Positions 38,594-47,524 are shown, counted from the stretch's first letter. The stretch: 64,000 nucleotides of DNA from Streptomyces sp. NBC_01233 (GCF_035989305.1 NZ_CP108514.1:4092501-4156500); one strand, 5' to 3'. Notes: a model not told the origin generated them from the letters alone. A program made the numbers and translations.

Positions 38594-39583
38594 CTACCAG
38601 GCGAAGGCCTCCGGGGAGGCTCCCGGGCCGGGGAAGATCTCGTCCAGGCCCGCCAGGACCTCCTCGGAGAGCTCCAGCTCCACCGCCCGCAGCGCCGAGT
38701 CGAGCTGTTCCTGCGTGCGCGGCCCGACGATCGGCCCGGTGACCCCGGGACGCGTCAGCAGCCACGCCAGCCCGGCCTCGCCCGGCTCCAGGCCGTGCTT
38801 GTCCAGCAGGTCCTCGTACGCCTGCACCTGCGCGCGTACGGAGCTGTTGGCGAGCGCGTCCGCCGACCGGCCGGAGGCGCGGCGACCGCCCTGCACCTCC
38901 TTCTTGATGACCCCGCCCAGCAGGCCGCCGTGGAGCGGGGACCACGGGATGACCCCGAGCCCGTACGCCTCCGCGGCCGGGATGACCTCCATCTCCGCGC
39001 GCCGCTCGGCGAGGTTGTAGAGGCACTGCTCGCTGACCAGTCCGAGCCGTCCGATGCGCGCCGCGGCCTCGTTGGCCTGGGCGATCTTCCAGCCGGGGAA
39101 GTTCGAGGAGCCGGCGTAGAGGATCTTGCCCTGCTGGATCAGGACCTCGACGGCCTGCCAGATCTCCTCGAAGGGCGTCCGCCGGTCCACGTGGTGGAAC
39201 TGGTAGACGTCGATGTAGTCGGTCTGCAGCCGCTTGAGGCTGGCGTCGACGGCCCGACGGATGTTCAGCGCCGACAGGCGGTCGTAGTTGGGCCAGGTCT
39301 CGCCCTCGGGCGCCATGCTGGCGTAGACCTTGGTGGCGAGCACCGTCTTCTCGCGGCGCCGGCCGCCCTGGGCGAACCAGGTGCCGAGGATCTCCTCGGT
39401 GCGGCCCTTGTTCTCGCCCCAGCCGTAGACGTTGGCGGTGTCCACGAAATTCAGGCCTGCGTCGAGGGCGGAGTCCATGATCGAGTGGCTTTCGGGCTCA
39501 CCGGTCTGGGGGCCGAAGTTCATGGTGCCGAGTACAAGTCGGCTGACCTTGAGGCCGGTACGTCCTAGCTGTGTGTACTTCAT
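38594..39583 (-). CDS. Aldo/keto reductase
   Basis: The protein has 329 residues. The catalytic tetrad of AKRs is visible as Asp and Tyr in FVDTANVYGWG, Lys in LATKVYASM, and His in YQFHHVDRRTP. NADPH contacts are SSNFPGWKIAQ and the C-terminal GPRTQEQL. It reduces aldehydes or ketones; the substrate is not predictable. A MerR-like operator lies 18 bases upstream of the ATG. Confidence 0.92.
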   Translation of the reverse strand: MKYTQLGRTGLKVSRLVLGTMNFGPQTGEPESHSIMDSALDAGLNFVDTANVYGWGENKGRTEEILGTWFAQGGRRREKTVLATKVYASMAPEGETWPNYDRLSALNIRRAVDASLKRLQTDYIDVYQFHHVDRRTPFEEIWQAVEVLIQQGKILYAGSSNFPGWKIAQANEAAARIGRLGLVSEQCLYNLAERRAEMEVIPAAEAYGLGVIPWSPLHGGLLGGVIKKEVQGGRRASGRSADALANSSVRAQVQAYEDLLDKHGLEPGEAGLAWLLTRPGVTGPIVGPRTQEQLDSALRAVELELSEEVLAGLDEIFPGPGASPEAFAW

Positions 39584-39600
39584 GGGGCACTAGCCAACTG

Positions 39601-39618
39601 CTTGGAGTGCGCTCGAAG
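39601..39618. promoter_or_regulatory. MerR-type operator upstream of the aldo/keto reductase
   Basis: CTTGGAGTGCGCTCGAAG has 14 of 18 positions matching its own complement and resembles the CTTGGAGTGCGCTCCAAG sites bound by MerR-family regulators in elongated-spacer promoters. On the minus strand TTGCTT precedes it as a possible -35. No merR gene lies within the window nearby, so the regulator would act in trans. Confidence 0.6.
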
Positions 39619-39623
39619 CAAGA

Positions 39624-39639
39624 CCCTTTCATGAAAGGG
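39624..39639. promoter_or_regulatory. Perfect 16-bp palindrome (CCCTTTCATGAAAGGG)
   Basis: An uninterrupted palindrome centred at 39631/39632 lies between the MerR-like site and the end of the upstream SGNH gene. It could be an operator for the aldo/keto reductase or a weak hairpin. It is AT-rich for this genome. Confidence 0.55.
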
Positions 39640-39655
39640 GTGTTACAGCGGGTTG

Positions 39656-40330
39656 CTACCTCACCCGCTCGGGCGTGTACGGGCCGCCGATCCCCCACGC
39701 CTGGTGCAGCACGGCCGCGAACTCCCCCGCCAGCCGGTGCTCGCCGGAGGCGTTGGGGTGGGTGCCGTCGTAGGTGTCCCGGTGGATGTCGTACGCGTCC
39801 GGGCGCGCGGCCAGCAGGACCGGTGAGGCGGCGGTCGTCAGATCGGCGACCGCCTTCGCGAGGAGCTCGTTGAAACGGGCGACCTCGGCCGCGAACGGCG
39901 CGTCCTCCTCTGCCCGGCTGTTCGGGATGACGGGCAGCAGCACCATCCGGACGCCGGGGCGGCCGGCGCGGGCCCCGGCTATGAAGCGGCGAACGTTGGC
40001 GGCGGTCTGCTCGGCATCGGTGTAGAAGCCGAGGTCGATCAGGCCGAGGGAGACGAGCAGGACGTCGGCCCGGGCGGCGCCGGCGGCGGGGCCGATGAGG
40101 GGGGCCATGTGCTGCCAGCCCTCGCCCCAGCCGGCCAGGTGGCGGCGGGCGTCCGCGGGGAAGGCCGGGTCGGCGTACGCGTCCGAGCCCTCGTACAGCT
40201 CGCTGCGCGGGCCGACGATCCGGTAGGGGCCGCCGAAGGTCGAGTTGAGGTGCTGCCACATCCGGTAGCGCCAGGTGAAATCGCCGGCGCGTCCGATGGT
40301 CATGGAGTCGCCGACGAACATGAAACGCAT
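39656..40330 (-). CDS. SGNH-hydrolase-fold protein with altered block III
   Basis: The protein has 224 residues, no signal peptide. Block I GDSMTIG (Ser 9) and block V DGTHPNASGEHRLA (Asp/His) are intact. Block III, normally GxND, reads SLGLIDLG, so the oxyanion-hole Asn is replaced by Ile. This leaves the catalytic triad possible but changes the SGNH signature. The ATG at 40330 starts MRFMFVGDSM, the family norm. It is divergent from a secreted protein gene. Confidence 0.82.
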   Translation of the reverse strand: MRFMFVGDSMTIGRAGDFTWRYRMWQHLNSTFGGPYRIVGPRSELYEGSDAYADPAFPADARRHLAGWGEGWQHMAPLIGPAAGAARADVLLVSLGLIDLGFYTDAEQTAANVRRFIAGARAGRPGVRMVLLPVIPNSRAEEDAPFAAEVARFNELLAKAVADLTTAASPVLLAARPDAYDIHRDTYDGTHPNASGEHRLAGEFAAVLHQAWGIGGPYTPERVR

Positions 40331-40406
40331 CCGGTCATCATCGCGGATCGCGCGACAGAAACCTCTGTGACGCCGGACACGGGGCCCGTACTGGCAGGCT
40401 GGGCGC

Positions 40407-41402
40407 ATGCGCATGCTCCTGCCGTCCGCCGCCGCTGCCGTCGCCACTGCCGCCCTCGTCGTGCTGCCGGGCGCGGCCTTCGCGGCGGAAGCCCCCGCAG
40501 CCGCCTCGTTCACCATCTCCGATCCGCGGATCAAGGAGTCCAGCGGGCTCGCGGCCAGCCGGATCCACCCGGGCGTGTACTGGACGCACAACGACAGCGA
40601 CGACGGCCCGTACGTCTACGCGGTGGACTCGGCCACGGGCAGGACGGTGGCCCGGGTGACGCTGACCGGGATCGGCAAGCCGCGCGACGTCGAGGCGATC
40701 TCGCTGGGGCCGGACGGACAGCTCTACGTCGGCGACATCGGCGACAACCGGAACGGGACCTGGGACCACGTGTGGATCTACCGCTTCCCGGAGCCGAAGC
40801 AACTGGGCGACGTCACGGTCAAGGCCACGCAGTTCACGGTGCGGTACGCCGACGGGGCGCGCAACGCGGAGACGCTGATGGTGCATCCGGTGACGGGGCG
40901 GGTCTACATCGGGAGCAAGGACGAGAGCAAGGGCGGACTGTACGAGGGGCCCGCGGAGCTGTCGGCGGACGGCTCGAACGTGTTCCGGCGGGTCGCCGAC
41001 ATGCCGTGGGTGACGGACGGGGCGTTCTCCCCCGACGGGAACCGGCTGACCCTGCGGGGCTACTTCACGGCGCGCACGTACCCGTGGAAGGACGGCAGGC
41101 CGGAGGGCGAGGGCGAGCGGGTCGACGCGCCGTGGCAGGGGCAGGCGGAGTCGGTGACGTACACGCCGGACGGCTCGACGCTGATGTTCGGCGCGGAGGG
41201 CGAGGGCAGCCGCGTCATCGCCGTCCCGGTGAGCCAGGGCTCCCCGGGCGCCTCGGCCGCGCCGAAGCCGGGGTCCCCGTCGGAAGCCGCGTCGTCGCCG
41301 GAGCCGACGGGGGGCTTCGGCAAGGGAGCCGTGGTCCTGGCGGTCGGCCTGGCGGTCGTCTTCGCAGCAAAACGCCTCCTCCGCCGCCGTGCCCGCGACT
41401 GA
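40407..41402 (+). CDS. Secreted, C-terminally anchored beta-propeller-like protein
   Basis: The protein has 331 residues. A signal peptide spans about 1-26 with cleavage after AFA. The body (SGLAASRIHPGVYWTHNDSDD, AISLGPDGQLYVGDIGDN, VHPVTGRVYIGSK, TYTPDGSTLMFGAEGEG) has blade-like repeats. A Pro/Ser linker is followed by a membrane helix (about 302-322) and RRRARD, so the protein is anchored by its C-terminus with the propeller outside. No LPxTG motif. Function unknown. Confidence 0.8.
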   Translation: MRMLLPSAAAAVATAALVVLPGAAFAAEAPAAASFTISDPRIKESSGLAASRIHPGVYWTHNDSDDGPYVYAVDSATGRTVARVTLTGIGKPRDVEAISLGPDGQLYVGDIGDNRNGTWDHVWIYRFPEPKQLGDVTVKATQFTVRYADGARNAETLMVHPVTGRVYIGSKDESKGGLYEGPAELSADGSNVFRRVADMPWVTDGAFSPDGNRLTLRGYFTARTYPWKDGRPEGEGERVDAPWQGQAESVTYTPDGSTLMFGAEGEGSRVIAVPVSQGSPGASAAPKPGSPSEAASSPEPTGGFGKGAVVLAVGLAVVFAAKRLLRRRARD

Positions 41403-41440
41403 CCCCGCGCCCCTTGGCTCCCGCCGGGCAAAATCCAGGT

Positions 41441-41515
41441 CCAGCCTCGCCGACGGGGCTGAAAGATCCAGCCTCGCCGGCGTTTGAGGCGCGGGGGTGC
41501 GGGGGCAGCGCCCCC
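41441..41515. repeat. Dispersed repeat between convergent genes
   Basis: A partial copy (CCAGCCTCGCCGACGGGGCTG, from 41441) precedes a full one (CCAGCCTCGCCGGCGTTTGAGG, named by its core at 41469-41490) and the stem GGGGGCAGCGCCCCC. It separates the convergent secreted-protein and flotillin genes and may terminate both. Confidence 0.8.
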
Positions 41516-41534
41516 GGGACGGCGCCGCAGGGTG

Positions 41535-43001
41535 TTACTCCTCCCGGATGGGGACGCGGCCGTTGACCGCGGGGCCGGCGGAGCCACCGGCCGAGCCTCC
41601 CGCAGGGGCCTGGCCCATCGTGGCCAGGAGTTGGCGGGCCACGCCCAGGCCCGTGCCGCCCATCGTCAGGGCCTTGGCGAACATCTCCGACATGCCCTCG
41701 GCCCCGTTCAGCAGCACCATGTGCTCCACGTTCCCGAAGGCCCCCGCGCCCGCCTCCACGATCGCCGGCCAGTTCTCGGCCAGCTGCTGCGCGACGACCG
41801 CCTCCTGGTTCTCCGCCAGCGCGGCGGCCCGCGCCTTGATCGCTTCGGCCTCGGCCAGACCGCGCGCCTTCGCCGACTCCGCCTCCGCGAGGCCCCGCGC
41901 CTGGGTCGCCGCCGCCTCCGCCTCGCCCGTGGCCCGCGTCGCCTTCGCCGACGCCAGACCCCGCGCCTCCGTGGCCGTCGCGTCCGCGGTCGCCGCCGTC
42001 GTCACCCGTGTGGCCTCCGCGGCCGCCGCGAGCTCGGTCTCCTTCGCCTTCGCCTGCGCCGCGGAGATCCGCGCGTCGCGATCGGCCTCCGCCCGGGTCC
42101 GCGTCTCGTACGCCGCCGCGTCCGCGGGCTTGCGTACGTCCGCCTGCAGCTGCTGCTCGCGCCGGTGCGCCTCCAGTTCCGCGACGCGGGTCTCCTGGAC
42201 GACGACCTCCTGCCGTGCGGCCGCCTCGGACAGCGGGCCCGCCTGGCGGGCGGTCGCCGCCGCCTTGTCGCGTTCGGCCTGGTAGCCGGCCTGCAGGATC
42301 TCGCTGTCCCGCGTCGCCTCGGCCATCCGGGCGAAGGCGGCCTGTTCGGCCTCCGTGGCCAGCCGGTTCGCCTCGGCCTGCGCGATCCGCGCGTCCCGCT
42401 GCACGGCGGCCGCGTGCGGCATCGCCAGGTTCTTGATGTAGCCGGTCGGGTCCTCGATCTCGTGGATCTGCAGCGAGTCGACGATCAGTCCGAGCTTCTC
42501 CATCTCGGTGCCGCAGGCCATCCGGGTCTGGCCGGTCAGCTTCTCCCGGTCGCGGATCATGTCCTCGACCGTCAACCCGCCCACGATGGACCTCAGATGG
42601 CCCGCGAAGACGATGTGCACCCGCTCCGGCATCATCTTCTGCTGGTCCAGGAAGCGGCGGGCCGCGTTGGCGATCGACACCAGGTCGTCGCCGACCTTGA
42701 AGATGACCACGCCCTTCACCCGCAGCGGGATGCCCTGGTGGGTGACGCAGTCCACGGACAGCTGCGTCTCGTTGAGGTCCAGGGACAGTTTCCGCACCGC
42801 CTGCACCCCCGGCAGGACGAGCGTTCCGCGCCCGGTGACGATCCGGAACCCCATGCCCTGACCGAGGCCCTCGGTCTTGTGCGTGGAACCGGAGATGACG
42901 AGTGCCTCGTTGGGCTCGGCGACCCGCCACATGAGCTTGAACAGGCCTATCACGGCCACGATTGCGGCGAGAACGATTCCCGCCACGACGCCGATAGCCA
43001 T
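41535..43001 (-). CDS. Flotillin-family SPFH protein
   Basis: The protein has 488 residues. An N-terminal membrane helix (about 2-24) precedes the SPFH/band-7 domain (about 25-200: WRVAEPNEALVISGS, LSLDLNETQLSVDCVT, GVVIFKVGDD). A long Ala/Glu-rich coiled coil (about 205-430, repeated EAEA/ATRA units) follows, then a Gly-rich tail. The length and layout match bacterial FloT/YqiK-like scaffolds of functional membrane microdomains. The ATG at 43001 has AGGGGGCG upstream. The NfeD-like small gene 138 bases upstream is its probable partner. Confidence 0.9.
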   Translation of the reverse strand: MAIGVVAGIVLAAIVAVIGLFKLMWRVAEPNEALVISGSTHKTEGLGQGMGFRIVTGRGTLVLPGVQAVRKLSLDLNETQLSVDCVTHQGIPLRVKGVVIFKVGDDLVSIANAARRFLDQQKMMPERVHIVFAGHLRSIVGGLTVEDMIRDREKLTGQTRMACGTEMEKLGLIVDSLQIHEIEDPTGYIKNLAMPHAAAVQRDARIAQAEANRLATEAEQAAFARMAEATRDSEILQAGYQAERDKAAATARQAGPLSEAAARQEVVVQETRVAELEAHRREQQLQADVRKPADAAAYETRTRAEADRDARISAAQAKAKETELAAAAEATRVTTAATADATATEARGLASAKATRATGEAEAAATQARGLAEAESAKARGLAEAEAIKARAAALAENQEAVVAQQLAENWPAIVEAGAGAFGNVEHMVLLNGAEGMSEMFAKALTMGGTGLGVARQLLATMGQAPAGGSAGGSAGPAVNGRVPIREE

Positions 43002-43138
43002 CGGCAACGCCCCCTTATGCCAGTGCCGTTCGGCACCGATGAGGGCGAGTCTGCGCCTGCCGCGATCCGGCGTGAAGACGGGGGCGCGTTCTTGTCGCCA
43101 TCTTGATACGCACAGGTCGCACGTGCATGGCGGTCGTC

Positions 43139-43369
43139 TCAGTTGTCGTAGGCCGCCATCACGTAAACCGTGCGCGGCGGCTGGTACTCGACCACCGTCA
43201 CGACCGTTCCGACGGCCAGCCGGCCGGTGCCGTGGACCGGGTGGGCGAGGAAGTGCTCCGCCCCGCCCCGGATCCGTACGATGACCTCGCCCACGAGGCC
43301 CGGTCCGACCGTCCCGGTCACCCGGCCGGTCATTCCCACCATGTCCGTGTCCGCGCCCGTGTCCCCCAT
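43139..43369 (-). CDS. NfeD-like OB-domain small protein
   Basis: The protein has 76 residues and no membrane helix. GMTGRVTGTVGPGLVGEVIV, then AVGTVVTVVEYQPPRTVYVMA, fits the five-strand OB fold of the soluble C-terminal domain of NfeD. Full NfeD proteins carry a protease and/or membrane part absent here. NfeD and flotillin genes are a conserved pair, which supports the call. An internal ATG (MVGMTGRV) is an alternative start. Confidence 0.72.
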   Translation of the reverse strand: MGDTGADTDMVGMTGRVTGTVGPGLVGEVIVRIRGGAEHFLAHPVHGTGRLAVGTVVTVVEYQPPRTVYVMAAYDN

Positions 43370-43423
43370 GGGGCGAGGGTACGCCGCCGGGCCGCGCAGC
43401 GACCCGGCGGCGGCGGCTCGTCG

Positions 43424-44347
43424 TTACGAGTGGCCGAGGTCCGCGGCCGGGAGGTCCTCGACCGGGACCGAGCCCGTGTCCGTGGCGGCGACCGGCCGCA
43501 GGGTGAACTCGTCCGAGGCCATCGAGTCGAGCACCGGCGGTGCGGGCCGCAGCGGCGTCGGCATGACCGCGGCCTCCGAATGGCCGCCGCAGCCGTAGGA
43601 CAGCGACACCAGCCGGCCGTCGGCCGGGCTGAACTCGTTCGCGCAGACGCCGAAGGCCTGGCCGAGCGAGCCGCCGATCGCGACCAGGAAGCCGCAGGAG
43701 ACACAGGACGCGGGCGCGGCTTGCGCCATCGGGGTCTTCGCGCCGAAGCCCTCGTCCCAGCGGTCGGCCGCGCTGTGCAGCCCGTACCGCGACAGCACGC
43801 GCGCCCGGCGCATGCCCAGTTCCTCGGCGACCGACGTGATGGAGCCGCGTACGGGGACCACCGCGCGGTCGGTGACGTCGGCGTCCTCGGCCTCGACCAG
43901 TTCGGCCATTTCGCTGGAGACCACCGAGTTCGGCGGCGGGGCGTCCTCGCCCGACCAGCCCGGCTCCAGGCGCAGGTCCTCGGCGTCGGTGGGCAGCAGG
44001 TCGCCCGGGCCCATGTCGCCGGGGCGCAGCCGCTCGCTCCACGGCACCCACTCGGGGGCGAGCAGGGCGTCGTCGCCGGGCAGCAGCACCGTTTCGTCGA
44101 GCGTGACGTTCTTCGCGCGGGAGGCGCGGGTCACGGTGACGGCCCAGCGCCAGCCCCGGTAGCCCGGTTCCTTGGACTCGAAGAAGTGGGTGACGACACG
44201 GTCGCCCTCCGCCACGGCGGAGACGTGCGCGCCCACCACTCCGGGGAAGGCGGCCTCCTCGGCCGCCGCGCGGGCGAGCTCTACCGCCTCGACGCACAGG
44301 CGGTCGGGGGTACGCGGGGTACGGCTTCGCGTCGTCGCAGCACTCAC
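43424..44347 (-). CDS. DUF3027 protein
   Basis: The protein has 307 residues. Conserved features are RLCVEAVELARAAAEEAA, RWAVTVTRASRAKNVTLDE and the Cys-containing stretch SCVSCGFLVAIGGSLGQAFGVCANEFSPADG with SYGCGGHSEA near residue 245 (named in parts). The four Cys/His could bind zinc. DUF3027 is a conserved actinobacterial family of unknown function, often near cold-shock and MFS genes as here. Soluble; no signal peptide. Confidence 0.87.
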   Translation of the reverse strand: MSAATTRSRTPRTPDRLCVEAVELARAAAEEAAFPGVVGAHVSAVAEGDRVVTHFFESKEPGYRGWRWAVTVTRASRAKNVTLDETVLLPGDDALLAPEWVPWSERLRPGDMGPGDLLPTDAEDLRLEPGWSGEDAPPPNSVVSSEMAELVEAEDADVTDRAVVPVRGSITSVAEELGMRRARVLSRYGLHSAADRWDEGFGAKTPMAQAAPASCVSCGFLVAIGGSLGQAFGVCANEFSPADGRLVSLSYGCGGHSEAAVMPTPLRPAPPVLDSMASDEFTLRPVAATDTGSVPVEDLPAADLGHS

Positions 44348-44674
44348 TGGTCTCGTTCTCTCCTACGCCGTCTCACGTGTGCGCCGTCCGTACTGTCGTC
44401 CACAACGACCCGTCGGTGCTGTCCGTACGTGGCGCGGGCGGAGCGGACCAGAGGGCCGCGTCGACGTCCGCACCCGATCGGACTCCGGGCGCACCTCACT
44501 GCAACCCATTCTGCGGGATCACGAAGAGGCGCGCGGCCAGGAGCAACCGCCGGTGGCGCGCTACGCACGCTACCTCCTCTTAAGCCTCGGGCACACATGC
44601 AAGGTCCGATTCGCGGACAAGCCACCGGCTCCGCGACGCGCCGGGAGGCGCCCACGAGGGCCCGGTGGGGCACT
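44348..44674. other. Divergent promoter region, 327 bp, no gene
   Basis: The region lies between DUF3027 and the MFS gene. Candidate elements are TACTGT at about 44392 and a near-direct repeat CGTCCGTACTGTCGTCC / TGCTGTCCGTACGTGG (44388-44432). No open frame with suitable codon use was found. Confidence 0.5.
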
Positions 44675-46045
44675 ATGTCGAGTGTGGCACCCGCACGGTC
44701 GTCCGACGACGGCTCGGGACCGGCCAAGCGGGCCGGCCGGGCTGTCGGGCGTGCCCTGCACCTTCCGTTCACGGGTACGGCGCGCGGGATCCGGCGGGCC
44801 ACGCACGCGCACGGGGCCGGGGAATCGGGCCTCGGCAGGCTGATCGAGCTGCACGCCATCAACGGCGCCGGCGACATGATGATCACGGTGGCGCTGGCCT
44901 CCACGGTGTTCTTCTCCGTGCCCACGGACGAGGCGCGCGGCCGCGTGGCCCTGTACCTGGCGATCACGATGGCCCCCTTCACCCTGCTGGCCCCCGTGAT
45001 CGGGCCGCTGCTGGACCGGCTGCCGCACGGCCGCCGGGCGTCGATGGCGGCCGCGATGCTGGCCCGGGCGCTGCTGGCGCTGATCATGTCGGGCGCCGTG
45101 GAAACCGGGGGGATCCAGCTGTATCCGGCGGCACTGGGCGTGCTGGTCGCGTCCAAGTCGTACGGGGTGGTGCGCAGCGCGGTGGTACCGAGGCTGCTGC
45201 CGCCGAAATTCTCACTCGTCAAGGCGAACTCGCGGGTCACCCTGGCCGGCCTGCTGGCCACGGGCGTGGCGGCGCCGGTGGGCGCGGGACTGAACGCGAT
45301 CGGGCCGCAGTGGCCGCTGTACGGGGCCTGCGTCATCTTCGTGTGGGGGGCCTTCGCGGCGTTCACGCTGCCGCACCGGGTGGACGAGGCGAAGGGCGAG
45401 CGCCGTGCGCGGCTGTCCACGCACGAGGCCCACTCGAAGCGGCCGGGCCTGCGGACGATCAGCCGCTCGGTGCTGTGCGGGCTGCTGGCGAACGCCTCGA
45501 TGCGCGCGCTGTCCGGGTTCCTGATCTTCTTCCTGGCGTTCCTGCTGCGCGAGCATCCCCTGGAGGGGCAGAGCGCGGCGGTGTCGCTGGGCATCGTGGC
45601 CGTCGCGGCGGGCGTGGGCAACGCCTGCGGTACGGCGGTGGGCGCGTGGCTGCGGGCCCGCGCACCGGAGGTCATCATCGCGGCGGTGCTGTGCCTGACG
45701 CTCGCGGTCGCGGTGCTGGCGGCCGTCTTCTTCAGCGGGCTCTTCATGGCCGTACTGGGCGCGACGGCGGGCTTCTGCCAGGCGCTGGCAAAGCTCTCGC
45801 TGGACGCGATGATCCAGCGGGACGTGCCGGAGGCGGTGCGCACGTCGGCGTTCGCCCGATCGGAGACGCTGCTGCAGGTGGCGTGGGTGCTGGGCGGTGC
45901 GATCGGCATCGTCCTGCCGCTGAACGGCGTACTGGGCATGTCCGTCGCCGCGGCCATCGTCGCCTTCGGCACGACGATGGCCCTCCGCGGCGTCACCTCC
46001 GCCCCCCGCCATCACCAAGGCGCCTCCCGCCCCCGCGTGGCGTAA
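44675..46045 (+). CDS. MFS transporter
   Basis: The protein has 456 residues. A 55-residue basic N-terminus is followed by 12 membrane helices. MFS features are the loop LLDRLPHGRRASMAAAM after helix 3 and FARSETLLQVAWVLGGAIGIVLP in the second half. The substrate is unassigned; similar proteins are conserved in Streptomyces beside DUF3027 and DUF2771 genes. The ATG at 44675 lies close to GGTGGGG, and CACTATG gives a possible leaderless context. A repeat pair follows the stop. Confidence 0.86.
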   Translation: MSSVAPARSSDDGSGPAKRAGRAVGRALHLPFTGTARGIRRATHAHGAGESGLGRLIELHAINGAGDMMITVALASTVFFSVPTDEARGRVALYLAITMAPFTLLAPVIGPLLDRLPHGRRASMAAAMLARALLALIMSGAVETGGIQLYPAALGVLVASKSYGVVRSAVVPRLLPPKFSLVKANSRVTLAGLLATGVAAPVGAGLNAIGPQWPLYGACVIFVWGAFAAFTLPHRVDEAKGERRARLSTHEAHSKRPGLRTISRSVLCGLLANASMRALSGFLIFFLAFLLREHPLEGQSAAVSLGIVAVAAGVGNACGTAVGAWLRARAPEVIIAAVLCLTLAVAVLAAVFFSGLFMAVLGATAGFCQALAKLSLDAMIQRDVPEAVRTSAFARSETLLQVAWVLGGAIGIVLPLNGVLGMSVAAAIVAFGTTMALRGVTSAPRHHQGASRPRVA

Positions 46046-46070
46046 CCCGCCCGCCCCCGGCACCGTTGCC

Positions 46071-46190
46071 GGGGCTCCGCCCCGTACGTGCGCTTCGCGC
46101 CCGCGCCCTCAAACGCCGGGCGGGCTGATATTCCAGCCCCGCCGGCGTTTGAGGCGCGGGGGCGATGGGGCAGAGCCCCCGCAACGGCGC
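46071..46190. repeat. Two head-to-head dispersed repeats between MFS and DUF2771 genes
   Basis: CCTCAAACGCCGGGCGGGCTG (one copy with an extra G, about 46107-46127) faces GCCCCGCCGGCGTTTGAGGC (about 46136-46155). Flanks are GGGGCTCCGCCCC and GGGCAGAGCCCCC. The pair can form one long hairpin and may end the MFS transcript. Confidence 0.82.
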
Positions 46191-46290
46191 CGCACCCGGC
46201 CGGGGCACGGTCACCCCGGCGGGAGCCACGCCGCAGGCCACTGGTACCCCATGCAGCGGCGCAGCCCAGGGGCCCGATAGCCTTCGGCTC

Positions 46291-46785
46291 ATGACCGCAC
46301 CGCTTTTCTCGGGTAGGGCCCGCCGCAGCGTCGCGGCCCTCGGAGCCGTGTCCGCCGGACTCCTCCTCCTCTCCGCCTGCGGCGGAGAAAAGCCGACCCC
46401 TCTGGCGACCGTGACGGTCGGCAGCTCGTCGGTGTCCGCCGAAGCCTCCTGCCACGGCGGCAAGGAGGCGCTCTCCGTGGAGGAGGTCCAGGAGTGCCTG
46501 ACCAACCTCAAGGACCCCAAGACCATCGAGTACGCCCGTGGCGACACCCTGCGCCTCGGGGTCGAGCCTGAGGTCGTCGAGGACGGCAAGACGTGGTCGG
46601 CAGTGCTCGACGGCCAGCCGATCACCGAGCCCTCCTCGAACACGTACCGCAGCTTCCCGGGCGCCGACGTCTTCGCGACCGGCGGCCAGGGCGAGGCCCC
46701 GGCGGCGAAGAAGCTGGCCTTCCTGCAGATCGGCGAGGACGGCAAGCCGCTCGCCGTCTGGTCCTTCAACCTCAAGCTCAAGTAA
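46291..46785 (+). CDS. DUF2771 lipoprotein
   Basis: The protein has 164 residues. The signal peptide ends with the lipobox LLSAC at about residue 30, so the protein is probably lipid-anchored on the outer face of the membrane. The mature part (VSAEASCHGGKEALS, VQECLTNLKDPKTIEY, FSNLKLK-like WSFNLKLK end) matches DUF2771. Function unknown. GATAGCCT lies 7-14 bases before the ATG, consistent with a leaderless transcript. mqnB starts 13 bases after the stop. Confidence 0.88.
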   Translation: MTAPLFSGRARRSVAALGAVSAGLLLLSACGGEKPTPLATVTVGSSSVSAEASCHGGKEALSVEEVQECLTNLKDPKTIEYARGDTLRLGVEPEVVEDGKTWSAVLDGQPITEPSSNTYRSFPGADVFATGGQGEAPAAKKLAFLQIGEDGKPLAVWSFNLKLK

Positions 46786-46798
46786 CCGGACGGCACCG

Positions 46799-47524
46799 GT
46801 GCGCGCGCTCGTCGTGACCGCGGTGGTGGCGGAGGCCGACTCCGTCTCCACCGGTCTGACCCCTCATCCGGACGCTCCCGGTCCTGAGCCGCGCACCCTC
46901 CCCGGCAGGTACCTCATCACCCGCCGGGACCTTCCGGGCATCGCCTTCGACGTGCTCGTCGGGGGCGTCGGGCCGGCGGCCGCCGCCGCCGGCACCGCCA
47001 CCGCCCTGGCCCTCGCCGACTACGAGCTCGTCGTCTGCGCCGGCATCGGCGGCGGGTTCGATCCCGCCGCCCCGCTCGGCTCCCTGGTGGTCGCGGACGC
47101 GATCGTCGCCGCCGACCTGGGCGCCGAGACCCCCGAGGGCTTCCTCGACGTGAGCGCGCTGGGCTTCGGCCGCAGCGTGCACCTGCCGCCCGCCGAACTC
47201 GCCGCGCGCGCCGCCGAGGCGACCGGGGCGCTGCTCGCGCCCGTGCTGACCGTCTCCACCGTCACCGGGACCGCCGCCCGGGCCGCCGAGCTCACCGCCC
47301 GGCACCCGATGGCCGGGGCCGAGGCCATGGAGGGGTTCGGGGTCGCGGAGGCGGCGGCCGCGCACGGGCTGCCCGTGCTGGAGATCCGCGCCGTGTCCAA
47401 CGCCGTGGGCCCGCGCGACCGTGCCGCCTGGCGGATCGGGGACGCGCTGGCCGCGCTCACCGCCGGCTTCCGCGTGCTGGGCCCCGTACTCGCGAACTGG
47501 GGAGAACGCCATGAGCACCGGTGA
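46799..47524 (+). CDS. mqnB: Futalosine hydrolase
   Basis: The enzyme removes hypoxanthine from futalosine to give dehypoxanthine futalosine in the futalosine route to menaquinone. The 241-residue protein has the nucleoside-phosphorylase-like fold: VVTAVVAEADSV at the start, GGVGPAAAAAGTATALA, CAGIGGGF, and AEAMEGFGVAEAAAAHGLPVLEIRAVSN, which contains the base- and ribose-binding Glu and Met. It starts at a GTG (46799). Its last 14 bases overlap mqnD, so the two are coupled. Confidence 0.92.
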   Translation: MRALVVTAVVAEADSVSTGLTPHPDAPGPEPRTLPGRYLITRRDLPGIAFDVLVGGVGPAAAAAGTATALALADYELVVCAGIGGGFDPAAPLGSLVVADAIVAADLGAETPEGFLDVSALGFGRSVHLPPAELAARAAEATGALLAPVLTVSTVTGTAARAAELTARHPMAGAEAMEGFGVAEAAAAHGLPVLEIRAVSNAVGPRDRAAWRIGDALAALTAGFRVLGPVLANWGERHEHR

